Below the pieces are notes generated by a model. The model ran no database searches, was not told where the DNA came from, and worked only from the letters and a program-made list of their open reading frames with translations. The position numbers and the translations under genes are program-made. This document shows, in pieces, positions 26,303 to 36,543 of a DNA stretch of 64,000 nucleotides (position 1 is its first letter; each line of letters opens with the position of its first letter). This DNA comes from Mytilus edulis (Eukaryota > Mollusca > Bivalvia > Mytilida > Mytilidae): NCBI RefSeq assembly GCF_963676685.1, contig NC_092346.1, forward strand, positions 26,363,133 through 26,427,132. The letters run 5' to 3'.

Positions 26303-26343
26303 CAGGGACTTTCTGTACTACTATATAGTATAGAAAGTCCCTG
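26303..26343. repeat. 41-bp near-perfect palindrome
   Basis: CAGGGACTTTCT (26303-26314) faces AGAAAGTCCCTG (26332-26343), and the middle TACTATATAGTA is itself a palindrome. It could form a hairpin with a 12-bp stem. Function unknown; possibly a tiny transposon remnant. Confidence 0.7.
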
Positions 26344-26695
26344 GAGTTACTAAATTATCATGTAAAATCCATTTGACACTGGTTTATTTACATGAAGCGA
26401 CCAGTCATTGAGTATATTATATGCAATTGCTGTTTCAATTATTTTCTTACGTGAAAATAACGTACTTGATATCAATGTTTATTACACTTTTACGTTTTGC
26501 ATGATCATGGTTTTCAACACCTTTACCATCTGACCATGTTTACATGTTTCACACCGTCTTTTCATGTTCAAACAAAAGAATTGAGGGTATGCCATTGCTC
26601 TTAAATAACCATAAGAATGTATGTCAATTTAAGGTTATCACAGTTTTCAATAAATATATGCTTTTTACCTTAAAATTTCCTTAAATTTCTGTACG

Positions 26696-26703
26696 TGACG
26701 TCA
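26696..26703. promoter_or_regulatory. Perfect CRE palindrome (TGACGTCA)
   Basis: The full 8-bp cAMP-response-element consensus lies 23 bp before an ATG at 26727 that has an acceptable context (AGAATGG). The frame from that ATG reads MAKESVRGVSIVILELVPLY and is open for 67 codons. No downstream exon could be linked, so whether this is a live promoter is unknown. Confidence 0.3.
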
Positions 26704-27048
26704 GCTAGCAACATCAAGCTTTCAGAATGGCCAAGGAAAGTGTCAGAGGAGTTTCGATTGTAATTTTAGAGTTAGTTCCCTTGTATGTCAGGTGCGCGTT
26801 TTTCAATATTTTAAATGACATAAAATTGTTACACATATTAAAGTTAATGCCGGCCGCCGCCTCGATGTGTAAATTTCTTTCCGAATTTCAAAAGTCACAT
26901 GATGCTAGCGATATGCATGTCTTAAGTTAGGGTTTAATGCGTTAATAATAATAACTGTCAGAGGCGGATTTAGGGGGGGGGGGGGGGGGGGGGGGGATTG
27001 TGGGAAACAAACATATTTGATTATACATAGATAGGAAATCACTAAAGC

Positions 27049-28587
27049 CAAGGCCGTAACTACCCTTGAGGCAAGTGAGGCAATTGCCTCACTAAAATTT
27101 CGACACTGATTATTTTTTTTATACATATATATAAATATAATAGTCATTTGTTGTTCTAGTCATTTGTTGTTCTGTCTCAACCGTAATTTCTATAACTTGT
27201 CATCATTCCTTTTTAACTATTCTTCCTGGATATAACTCAGCATCTCAACGGGTGATGTTTCTCGATTACATTAACCTAGTAACGATAATCATCATGGATC
27301 TTTACTTAAAAACAGGCTCTTGCAGAAAAAGGAAAAGCAGCAACACTGAAGGTAAAGAAGGAATAATTCAAGTAAACTAGTTTTTTTGGGAACAGAGTTT
27401 GAGTATTGCATATAACTTCATTAGGATAAGTAGTCACTGACAAATCAAGTACTGGTCTTCGGAAGGGGGCAGTCCTGTCTACGTAATCATTTCACGAACT
27501 TTAATTTTTCTCTTTACAGATAAATAAAATATAAATAATATGAAACATGACTGCACGCATGGATTAGCTTTTATCCATGTTTCTTTAACCTTAAAAATTG
27601 AAAGAATATTCCATATTCCAATTTGATATTAATGAGGCCGATGGCAGAACCTTTAACACCGGATTTTGTCTTTACTTATTCGGGACTACGGAATTTCGTT
27701 TCTTTATATTCGGGGTTTCGGAATCGGACACCCCCAACCCCTAACCCAAAAATTTATAGATTCTGTAACTAAAATACCACCAACTATTTCCAGAAATAAT
27801 TTGAAATTACGGAACTACATGTAAACGTCAAAAACTCGATTCCAATTCCCCTGTACCCATATCATATATACTTACTCTATAGATAGAATCATATACATGT
27901 ATCTTATTCTATCCCTAGTTTGTCTACTCTTTGTCAGCGTAAAAGCGAGTTTAATATTTTGTAACTGCGACTGTATGATGGTGCTTGCAGGAAAGCTTAA
28001 TTCCCTTTTGCAAACAAAACTGTTTCTACCGATGCTGCTACCGAATTGCTGATGGAGAAGGAATTGGAAGAAGACATTGATCATTGTGTTGATGATAATG
28101 TGCTACCTTTAGAAACACAGACTGCCCCGAAATGACTGAAAACTTGGAAAAGAGCATGCATGAGTGGCGAGAGATTGTGCGGTCTTGCCATGCTCCATGT
28201 TCATCGCGATAAGGATATCAGTAGACCAAATTATGATTCTGAAACGATTTGACTGAACCGGCCTTAGAAAAATTGGCAAACTCTACTGAATCGATATTTG
28301 TTTTATGTTCTGGCAGCAGACTCAAATCAGTGATATTTGGATGATTATCTTACATATAAATTTAAATAAAGTTGTTAAAAATTTGGTGTGAGTAGTTAAA
28401 AGTCTTAAAATATGAAAAATTTATATAAAAAGTGTCCAAATTCAAAACATTATCAAACTCTCTAAAAATGCCTAAAATGCAGGATTTTCCACCATTCATT
28501 TCATACCCTCCAAAAAAAAATTTCGCCTCGCTTCGCTCGGCTCAATTATTTTGCCTCACTAAAATAGGATGCCTAGTTACGGCCTTG
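27049..28587 (+). mobile_element. hAT-type DNA transposon remnant, 1.54 kb, 5-bp target duplication
   Basis: Imperfect inverted ends CAAGGCCGTAACTACCC and CCTAGTTACGGCCTTG are flanked by the direct repeat AAAGC (27044-27048 and 28588-28592). Two scraps of transposase survive on the plus strand. A start at 27294 reads MDLYLKTGSCRKRKSSNTE, the usual type of N-terminus for this clade. Near 28160-28220 a segment reads RLCGLAMLHVHRD, matching the conserved C-terminal dimerisation-region motif of TTF-zinc-finger hAT transposases. The middle is missing and there are frame breaks, so the element cannot encode its own transposase. A 5-bp duplication is what I recall for the hAT5 group; the clade needs a database check. 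Confidence 0.75.
28160..28245 (+). pseudogene. hAT transposase C-terminal remnant
   Basis: Read in plus frame, LKTWKRACMSGERLCGLAML is followed by HVHRDKDI and a stop. In the family this region is the end of the hAT dimerisation domain, typically RL..LALLHIHRDI. An in-frame TGA just upstream and the loss of the catalytic core show that it is dead. Confidence 0.65.
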
Positions 28588-29043
28588 AAAGCATGACTAC
28601 TAGAGGGGCCCTCTTAAGGCAAGTCAGTAGCCTCCCCCTGAATGATAATTTCTAGATCTGCTGTAAAATCAGTAAATTTAAACAGCATAATGCATCCCCT
28701 CCCCTCCCACCCATACACTTTTATTGGGATTTTTTTTTCTAAATTTAAGAAAAAGAAAATGAAAGCGTACTCTTTTTCAAACTTCTTGACAATTCCATTA
28801 AAAAGTTTGTTTGCTTGGCACATGATTTCAAAACGGTTTGAAATTACTGAATTACTAAATGTAGTATGCTACTTTTTCAGGCTTTAATTCAGTGATACAG
28901 AATAAGAATCTAAGAATAAGAATAAGAATATTTATTATTCCAATCAAGGGCCCTTGATGGGCAGCATAACATGTACACACAAAACAATGCATCATGATTT
29001 CGGTAACAGAAAAACATTTTTATATACTAAAATGAGACATTAA

Positions 29044-29338
29044 ACAAGAATGTGTCCCGAGTACACGGATGCCCCATCTGCACTATCATTTTCTATGTTC
29101 AGTGGACCATGAAAATGGGATAAAATCTTTAATTTGGCATTAAAATTAGAAAGATCATATCATAAGGAACATGTTTACTAAGTTTCAAATTGATTGGACT
29201 TCAACTTCATCAAAAACTACCTCGACCAAAAACTTTAACCTGAAGTGGGACGGACGGACGGACGGACGAACGGACGAACGGACGAACGGACGGAAGGACG
29301 CACAGACCAGAAAACATAATGCCCATAAATGGGGCATG
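29044..29338 (+). repeat. Dispersed repeat family D, with CGGA tract
   Basis: ACAAGAATGTGTCCCGAGTA to AATGCCCATAAATGGGGCAT. The GGACGGACGGACGGACGAAC tract (29250-29295) is an expanded version of the CGGA-rich block found in the other copies; the frames it opens (Asp/Gly/Arg-Thr repeats) are artefacts. Confidence 0.7.
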
Positions 29339-29567
29339 AAAAAGATACATGATGTACATCAGTAAATTTTGTATAGATACTGCCATAAGAAAGCCATGTA
29401 CACATAGTATAACTTGACTAAGCGGTACTGGTCCACCAAAGATACACTGAATGTTCAGAGAACCGACTCTACTCAAATCAGTTTTATGGCAGAATTTTGG
29501 TTAGTTGTTGTCATTTCATAGTTTATTCATAATTTTTACTAATACAAAGAAATAATACTAGACTGGG

Positions 29568-30896
29568 CAGGGGCGTAGCTAGAAAGAAACGATGTGGAAG
29601 CAACTACCGCCGAGCGTAGCGATGCGAAAAACTTTTGGTACCCTATTATGCAGAATTTTTTTTTCGGTTTTCGGTCATAGGACGGTTAAAAGAGGAGCTA
29701 TATGTAGATAAAAATTTATGAATGTAAAACTATTAATAAATCTTCTGAATATAGTAACACATAAACAACTGAGTAAACAACAAATATTTGTGATACAGAA
29801 TTTACTGAGTAATACTCTTTACTCAAAATTGTCCGAAATCTGCTCTTCGGGTCTGGGCAGAAACAAACTTCTCTATTACTTTGTCAACATTCACACTGAA
29901 ATGCCGATGAACATGCAGTAATCATGGTAATGCTATGTAACTTTCGTTGTTCATTGTTGATCGTACATTTGTACATTTGATCTCAGGGCCATCATGGCAT
30001 GGTAGCACTCGTGAGATGTTATAAACCAGCGTACGTGTTCGGCATCGAGCGACCTCCCAATTGAATTCGTCAAAATTACATGCTAGGTCAGTTTCGTATG
30101 TTTCAGACAATATTGACTGAGATTTGTTCGTTTGTGATATTTCCTACAACACGACGAAGCCGTGAGATACAGCACAAAAAAGCGATTTTCTGATAACTTG
30201 ACGCGACTCCACTCTCCAGTTGCCTTATAATATGGTCTATGAACGCAAAAAATAATGAGACTTTCCAATACTGTTTTGGCGTGGTTGCAGGGTGATTGGC
30301 TCCGGTAGTCTGTCAACCACATCGCCTCGGCATATTTTCAACGATATCGAAGGGATCTGATAATTCTAATGCCGATTGGTACATCTCATTCCAAACTGAT
30401 GAACTGTACACTGTAAAATGTGCTCCAAAACTACATATCTTAGAATAGACTGAGTATTACAAATTCAAAAGTAAAAATCTTGTAAAAGATACAAGTAACC
30501 TTCCGATTTTGTCATAATCTCAAAAAAAAAAATTATTTTGAAACCAAATGTCGTTATCTAATGATATTTCATCAATTAAAAAAAGTGACAACATAGGTGT
30601 TTCCTTTAACATTCAATTTATAAATTTTTATTTTGCCATTTCTTTTTTTGCATGCCGAATCAATGTGCACGCAACTTCGGAGCTACGATCTTTTTCTGAA
30701 TGAACAGCTTCATCAACACTTGTAACTAGGTTGTCAAACTAATATCCGGGATAGACGGAAAAGACACCAACAGTCTCCGATTCCGATTGACCAACTCATC
30801 TCTCTCTTCTGCTTTTTTTTTTTTTTCTTTTTTTTTCTTTTTGTGAAAACGAAGTGGATGCACGTGCTGTCGTGCTTCTGGGTAGCTACGCCCCTG
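29568..30896. mobile_element. 1.33-kb non-autonomous transposon, 5-bp target duplication
   Basis: The ends are CAGGGGCGTAGCTA and TAGCTACGCCCCTG, exact inverses over 14 bp. The direct repeat CTGGG flanks it (29563-29567, 30897-30901). CAGGGGCGTAGC ends are typical of the hAT elements that carry TTF-type zinc-finger transposases. I find no transposase motif inside, only short frames, so it is a deletion or hitch-hiker derivative. It is only about 1 kb from the hAT remnant ending at 28587 and shares the 5-bp duplication length. Confidence 0.75.
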
Positions 30897-31054
30897 CTGG
30901 GAATATTGACCGAATACGGTGATGACCTCTAACATGCATATATAGTCATGTACGCCAAATCTCTTTGAAAGGTGAACAACCAAAATAACAGCATTCACTT
31001 CAAATCGTTTGTATTTATATTACACACATAGCCTCGCCTTAAGCTGCTATTTTT

Positions 31055-31333
31055 CTAAAGTTTTCTAAAATCTCCATGCCTCTGCATTTCTATCAGGCAT
31101 AATTCGAGGAACAAGGCCATTTTTAAAGGTGCGTGGACCGCATCATTAATATTTTGGAAGCGTGTCGAATCGTTCAAACAGTCTAGGGTGTGATACGAAT
31201 TAACTTCCTTTCCCCTTTGCAAACGACAAGAAGGCTGAGCAAAAGAAAACGATAGACTTGTCGGCCTTGATTCAGAAGAATGTTCCCCAGTGGGTGATAT
31301 GTCATCCTGGGGATTGGCACCGGGATTAATCAT
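31055..31333 (-). CDS. Possible small protein, 92 aa
   Basis: An ATG at 31333 opens 92 codons, MINPGANPQDDISPTGEHSS and onward, in a short stretch that is GC-richer than its surroundings. Composition is mixed and hydrophilic with a Cys-containing middle, and there is no signal peptide. I know no homologue. It sits between a transposon and the CCDC190-like gene and could instead be part of that gene's promoter region. Confidence 0.18.
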   Translation of the reverse strand: MINPGANPQDDISPTGEHSSESRPTSLSFSFAQPSCRLQRGKEVNSYHTLDCLNDSTRFQNINDAVHAPLKMALFLELCLIEMQRHGDFRKL

Positions 31334-32129
31334 CAATCAATCATGCATGGACCAACAACACAAGTTCATGAACGTTGATGTACATCTATTAAGAAATTCG
31401 ATGTTTTGGTTTCATTTCAAAATATTTGTTTTCGGTAAACTTTATATAGACTATATAGAACTAGACTTAAAACGAGACTACCTAGTACTATTGACAATTC
31501 TTATCAGACAATGACCTTGGACTGGCTGTAGCACATACTATTTAACATATAACCAGACATTGCACCGATACAGCATTTACTTTTTTAAATTATTCACAAA
31601 CACTGTCATGAAGGACACTCAATTTTATATACAGTTCGTTCGAGTTGAGTATTTGAATTTGGTCTGGTTAATTCGACAACTAAGTAAGTGGTCCTTGTAC
31701 CGTTTGTACATTCAGACATGAGTGATTCGGGTTTGGACATTTTTGTTAAAAAGGTCAAACAAAGTTAAAAAAACTTCTTTCAGTTATTAGATTTTTTTAA
31801 ATCTTAATTACCCAAACATTCAAAACTCCAATTTTATATACATGCTCAATACTGACAGACAACACAAAACTGCAAATTATGCAAACTGATAGTAATAAAC
31901 CAGATTAAACCCGATTAAGTGACAAAACACACAAACAAATTGAAACATTGTTTAATTTTCGGCTCACATTTGCAAGCACTAAAACCAACTGTCCAAACCG
32001 TTAATTGATTAGTATTTCATAAATCTAACCCAAGGTCCGCAAAGTTGTTTTTCGCACATTTTTTGTTTTATAACTTAAGATTATAAAACGTAGAATGAGC
32101 ATTAAAACTTGGCATATTCATATAGAAAT

Positions 32130-33284
32130 ATGGACGACGATATGAGAGTCAGAGTTAGGCTGCATAAAAGACTGTCTGGTTTAAATGATGTATTAGACAA
32201 CGAATTAAATTACAAAGTTAACAAAATAACCAAGGACCAGAGGAGAGCTTTTGCTCAACTGGAAACAGATATGAAACTTTTAAAAAGGGAACTTTCAAAG
32301 TGTTCATTAAATTCAGACAAAGAGTTGGACCTTTCTCAAAACAAAACCTGGGATAAACCTTCTGCTGTGGTGTTAAAGGCCAGGATGATGATTAAAACTA
32401 ACCCTTTGCGGAAGAATAAATCTGAAGAGAAGGGCAAATATAATCGAGAGAAAATACTACCAAAGAATGTGATACGCTTGGAAGATTTACCAAAAATAAG
32501 ATACGAACTTAAACAAAAGCTTGATATTTCTAAAGATGAAGGAACGACTAACACTTATGATTCAGAGGAAAATATAACTACTTCGACTCCGAATTCCAGT
32601 GAACTTATGACTAATGATATGACCTCATCATATGATGAAATCGAAGGTTCTGACACCGTGTCTGATGAATTAGTTTCCGAGTTGTTCCCGAAAAGATTGA
32701 TACATCGACGCAAGTCTCTTCCAGTCATATTTACACCACCAATCATATCGACAACACCAATTGTATCGACAACACCAATCATATCGACAACACCAATATT
32801 ATCGACAACGCCTATCATATCGACAACACAAATGACAAAAAGTAACTGCAAAACTTTTAGGAGAGGATCTATTCAATCGAATCAGTTGGAATTGATTGAT
32901 TTTAAGCACAACAGAACAGAAATCGTTCCTGACTCTCGACTAGATCGTCGGCGTTCTTCTATTCAAACTGATATTGAGTGTGTGCAATTCAAAGTTCCGA
33001 CTCAATCAGAACGTCGCCGTCAATCGTTACCAAACATTATGGTCAAACCAAATACCAGTAAGTGCTCTAGCAGATTAAATGGAGAATCCGATGGGAACGA
33101 ATATCTTGAAGTAAAATTTAACAAATGTACAGGTCCATCAAACAGTGAGAGACGGGTTCTTATGAGGAAAAGCAGTTCGTTCAGAATATATAGGTATTTA
33201 GCAGATGAAATCCCAAATATGTCTAACCAAACATTAGCAGACATTCATAGTTTGAGACAGACAATTTCCGATAACAAAACATGA
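32130..33284 (+). CDS. CCDC190-like coiled-coil protein, 384 aa, single coding exon
   Basis: The start is the ATG at 32130; the frame cannot extend far because a TAA lies at 32103-32105 and only a TTG comes between. Residues about 3-52 are charged and heptad-like (RLHKRLSGLNDVLDNEL ... ITKDQRRAFAQLE...MKLLKREL). They match in layout the N-terminal coiled coil of CCDC190 (RL..RL..L.....H......T.EQR.L..EL..L). The rest is disordered. Around residues 204-233 lie five copies of the hexapeptide PIISTT (18-bp units, 32739-32828). Basic-Ser motifs are spread through the second half (RRKSLP, RRGSI, RRRSS, RRRQSLP, MRKSSS), the type favoured by basophilic kinases. A possible 3' splice site ends at 32079, so a non-coding first exon is likely. 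AATAAA follows at 33308. Being a gene is well supported; the CCDC190 link is moderate. Confidence 0.75.
   Translation: MDDDMRVRVRLHKRLSGLNDVLDNELNYKVNKITKDQRRAFAQLETDMKLLKRELSKCSLNSDKELDLSQNKTWDKPSAVVLKARMMIKTNPLRKNKSEEKGKYNREKILPKNVIRLEDLPKIRYELKQKLDISKDEGTTNTYDSEENITTSTPNSSELMTNDMTSSYDEIEGSDTVSDELVSELFPKRLIHRRKSLPVIFTPPIISTTPIVSTTPIISTTPILSTTPIISTTQMTKSNCKTFRRGSIQSNQLELIDFKHNRTEIVPDSRLDRRRSSIQTDIECVQFKVPTQSERRRQSLPNIMVKPNTSKCSSRLNGESDGNEYLEVKFNKCTGPSNSERRVLMRKSSSFRIYRYLADEIPNMSNQTLADIHSLRQTISDNKT
32739..32828 (+). repeat. 18-bp coding minisatellite, five units
   Basis: Five in-frame units encode P-I-(I/V/L)-S-T-T. The first, third and fifth read PIISTT, the second PIVSTT and the fourth PILSTT. 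Third-position changes show some age. It lies within the disordered region of the CCDC190-like protein. Confidence 0.85.
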
Positions 33285-33307
33285 ACCGTTGATATCTATT
33301 CTTCTCA

Positions 33308-33313
33308 AATAAA
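33308..33313 (+). promoter_or_regulatory. Polyadenylation signal AATAAA
   Basis: A canonical signal starting 24 nt after the stop codon of the CCDC190-like gene; short 3' UTRs are plausible for such intron-poor coding genes. Confidence 0.5.
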
Positions 33314-33639
33314 TTTTGGACACGAGACAATATTCAGTAAGTGATGTCTTTCTTGTAGCAGCCACTGAGGCTTGTAAATAATGGTCGAAAATGAACATTA
33401 GAGAAGTCGAAAACAGTATTTGAGTATTTCTCATTTTATTTCTTTCAAGTTATAATCATGCTCTTAGTGTTTAGATGTTTCATCTATTGGCTATTGCATG
33501 ACATATTCATTTATCATATAGAAAGGGACATTTACACAGCTACAGTATACCAAAAACACGGTAAAGAATTGATTTTCCTTTGTAAGTTGTATATTTCTAT
33601 GTACTGATTCGTTTGTACTAATAACCTTTTCGGCCTGTC

Positions 33640-33850
33640 ATTTAGGAAATTAGAGTTGAATGGTTTAATACTGGTATTTCCCCCCTCCCCACACCGTATG
33701 TTTGTGAGTAAGGAACTTGGTGAGCCGGCGTCTTACGTCATTCAGGTGCGGTTTTTTTTCTCGCTGTGTTGATGACCTTATAGTGGCCTTGGACTGTTTT
33801 CTGCCCTATGATCGGGTCTCTTTTACACATTCCCCATTTTAATTCTCTAT
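33640..33850 (-). repeat. Dispersed repeat family B fragment
   Basis: On the minus strand it shows AGAATTAAAATGGGGAATGT, AAAAGAGACCCGATCATAGG and AGGTCATCAACAC, diverged from the long copy at 12560. Confidence 0.5.
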
Positions 33851-34417
33851 TTTACAGGTCTTTTGTGCATGTCTCTTTACCATATTTTTGATTTCTTGCT
33901 TTACTGTCTTTTTTTATAAACACATATCCCACATTATGAAGTAGTTTTTTTTTATAGAGAAATGGTGTAGACACAGATAAGTGTGGATTGTATGTTTGGA
34001 AGTATTGCAGTATGTTCTGAGTTTTCTGGTTTTTCCCCATATGTTATGTTAAGCTGTGTTGCACAGTGATTTTAAAGTATTATACGAAGAAGTTTCTGAC
34101 AGGCAGCATGTCAAATATAATTATGCTTATCGTTGATATGTTTGCTCACTAAATGCTTTATTTGAATATAATTCTACTTTATAGTTATTGCTTTTTAACA
34201 TTGCAAATACTTGGAATGTGTACATCGAAAGGTTACTGGTGAATGTATTTCCTGCAACAAGTATCACAATTACTAAAGTTCAGCTTTCATTAAGTTCACA
34301 TCTTCCAATCAAGAGTTACAAGACTTGTAAAGATGTCCAATTCAAATAGGCCGGGAATGTATGTTATCACACAAAACATTCTTCCAGTTTATTTCTTATA
34401 TGTTACAACGTATTTAA

Positions 34418-34688
34418 GGTGGTACCCAACACCTTAACTAAAATTAATTTGGCACGTTTAATTTTCTTAAAATTTTGACAAAGCATTTATTTTGACCCTT
34501 TGACAAAAATATAAAAATTTAAAAAAATTTGAACAATCGTTTAATCAGAAAAATTACACAGGTTATATAGCAGTTTGACAAACACTTATTTTGATCATTG
34601 AAAAGCTTAATATTCCCTTAACAACATAATGTAATTAAAACGTTTTGCTGATTTTACAGAGTTATCTCCTGTAGTGTTAGGTACCACC
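34418..34688. mobile_element. 271-bp terminal-inverted-repeat element, copy 2
   Basis: Same family as 1186-1451 and same orientation: GGTGGTACCCAACAC at the left, GTGTTAGGTACCACC at the right, with matching interior blocks (GGTTATATAGCAGTTTGACA, ACAGAGTTATCTCC). The left flank is TTAA and the right is TTTA. Confidence 0.65.
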
Positions 34689-34721
34689 TTTAGAGAGTAT
34701 CGCGCCTATCGCTATTTAAAA

Positions 34722-34940
34722 AAAAAAGGAGATGTGGTATGACAAGACAGCTATCCACCAGAGACTACAGAAAGAGAATGTAAACATCAACACAGTGAGA
34801 CCTTCATCAACGAGTAAAACACTTGACGTATTGAAAGATATATAAGGTCATGACACGACAAAATGTGAAACAAATAAAAACAAACAAACAAACAAACAAA
34901 CAAACAAACAAACCCAACGACATGAAAAGTTAAGACCGAT
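34722..34940 (+). repeat. Dispersed repeat family A with (AAAC)n
   Basis: AGATGTGGTATGACAAGACA, CTATCCACCAGAGACTACAG, CACAGTGAGACCTTCATCAA and then an (AAAC)n microsatellite at about 34875-34915. The unit is a variant of family A. Confidence 0.5.
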
Positions 34941-35029
34941 AAATACGGCAGAGCAACTAACGATAACCTCTAAATTATACAGAGGGCCGATAGATATTCC
35001 AGAGTATCATTCAATCTCATAAATCGAAT

Positions 35030-35500
35030 TAACTGACATTGTCATGTCTAAAAAAAAAAAGACAAATAATAGAACACAAGACACAACATAGAACACGAAA
35101 GACTAATCAACATGAACCACACCAATAACTGGGGGCTCCGGAATGGTAAGCAGAACCTGCTCCACATGTGGCACACGTCGTGTTCCTCGTGTTATTACAA
35201 ACCCAGTAAATGGTATAATTTATTAAGTCACATTCGTGAAAAGGGAACGCGATTGTTGTTACAACATAAGAAACATATTCAATATCATCAGTGGACTTCT
35301 GAAAAAAGGCGAAAGATATCAAAGGGATATTTAAACTTTTTAAGGAGTTTAAATGATATAAGGGATATTTAAACTAAAAAGTCGAAATAAATTGACAACG
35401 CCATGGGGAAAAAAACAACAAAAAAACCGGGGATGATCTCAGGTGCTCATAAATGGTAAGCAGAACCTGCTCCACATGTGGCACACGCAACGTCAGAACG
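35030..35500 (+). repeat. Dispersed repeat family C, two partial copies
   Basis: AATGGTAAGCAGAACCTGCT followed by CCACATGTGGCACACG occurs twice, near 35142 and 35454. Upstream lie phrases such as GACACAACATAGAACACGAA and GACAACGCCATGGGG. Other copies are at 37175-37325 (plus) and 44760-44990 (minus). The 86-codon and 71-codon frames here (35107-35372) are repeat-derived. Confidence 0.65.
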
Positions 35501-35601
35501 TAGGTGGATATCTGAGTGAAACGATCAATTCTAAACCTTTAAAATATATATTATCATTTTTTTTTATATAATTATTTCGTTGGATCTTGGTATTGTTACA
35601 A

Positions 35602-36543
35602 CTAGACATCGGGTTCGTAAATCTGCTTTTTAAGTCTAGTTAAAGATTGTACTTCTTTATGAATGGTATTACTTCGTTGTAAGATCATACTTATTTCTCT
35701 TTGACGCTTATGCATATCATCCTGTATTTCTGCTAGTTCAAAATGTCGAATTGGCACATAATTTAATCTTCTGTCAGATTCTTCATCTGCCATTGGAGAA
35801 TCGGTTTTAATGAAAGCCCACTTATATTTTGATCCATGATTTTTCATGAACTCGTTATATCTGTGATGTGCTGGTGAAAAATTTCTATTTGAACGGTATT
35901 CGGGCCTTGGTAAAATATCTCGAAGTCGTTTTTTCAAGGGTCCATCTTTTTCCCATAATTTTGTTAACTCCTTAAACTTTTCGGCCCAGAACTGTGCTTG
36001 CTTCAGAGAAAAATCAGGTTGCTTAACGTCTATCTTTTTAGGTTTAATGAATGCATATGGCGGCGATTGATATGTCGGCTGCCGTCTTTGTAATCGACTA
36101 GGTCTTGCACCTTCAATCTGTATTCCCCCAGATATACTTTGAACTATTTTAATTTTTTGGAAAGCATTTCCCCATGCAGTTTTTCCCTTCGATGTTTTCG
36201 GACGTTTTGAATCGTTTGGATGACGCTCCTCTTGTACAGTTTGTGGTCGAGCAGGAATACTTGGCTTTGGCTGGTTAGATGGAGACACCTTTCCGGGTGC
36301 AGTTACGGGTCGGATATCAATTCGCATGGTTGGTAGGCTACCAGCATGTATTATTTTGGTATCACCACCCTCATCACTTTGCGCTATTTTCTTCTCTCGT
36401 TCCTTTTCGGCATGTAGCATTGTGTGATGGTTGTACATTGTTTCTCCAGCCTCTTTAGACAATAGGTTTTGAATTTTTTGCGGACATTCTATCTTTTTAG
36501 TCAAATCCTCAATTTGACGTATGGGTTTGATTTTCGTTGTCAT
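35602..36543 (-). CDS. 313-aa protein of a local paralogue pair, single coding exon
   Basis: I do not recognise the family by name. The ATG at 36543 lies 8 bases after a good acceptor (TTTTTTATTATTCTAG before 36551), so the gene has a spliced, non-coding 5' exon. The protein is basic and hydrophilic with no signal or membrane segment. Landmarks in order are a charged N-terminal helix (about 8-55), a Pro-rich linker with RPVTAPG, RPQTV and RPKTS (about 77-115), TAWGNAFQKIKIVQS (about 121-135), QAQFWAEKFKELTKLWEKDG (about 182-201), FMKNHGSKYKW and a C-terminal helix ELAEIQDDMHKRQREI. The same landmarks occur in the 368-aa protein at 41192-42298, so the two are diverged duplicates. RPxTA-type motifs are common in axonemal and cytoskeletal proteins, which is only a hint. 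Confidence 0.75.
   Translation of the reverse strand: MTTKIKPIRQIEDLTKKIECPQKIQNLLSKEAGETMYNHHTMLHAEKEREKKIAQSDEGGDTKIIHAGSLPTMRIDIRPVTAPGKVSPSNQPKPSIPARPQTVQEERHPNDSKRPKTSKGKTAWGNAFQKIKIVQSISGGIQIEGARPSRLQRRQPTYQSPPYAFIKPKKIDVKQPDFSLKQAQFWAEKFKELTKLWEKDGPLKKRLRDILPRPEYRSNRNFSPAHHRYNEFMKNHGSKYKWAFIKTDSPMADEESDRRLNYVPIRHFELAEIQDDMHKRQREISMILQRSNTIHKEVQSLTRLKKQIYEPDV

Noticed and set aside
29171-29476. Asp/Gly/Arg-Thr and Ser/Val/Arg-Pro repeat proteins
   Set aside because: Produced by the GGACGGACGAACGG tract of a family-D repeat.
32109-32129. Upstream start for the CCDC190-like protein
   Set aside because: The frame begins with TTG there, right after a TAA at 32103-32105; the first ATG is at 32130.
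35107-35372. Cys-rich small proteins on both strands
   Set aside because: They lie in family-C dispersed repeat sequence that recurs at 35.4 kb and, inverted, at 44.8 kb.
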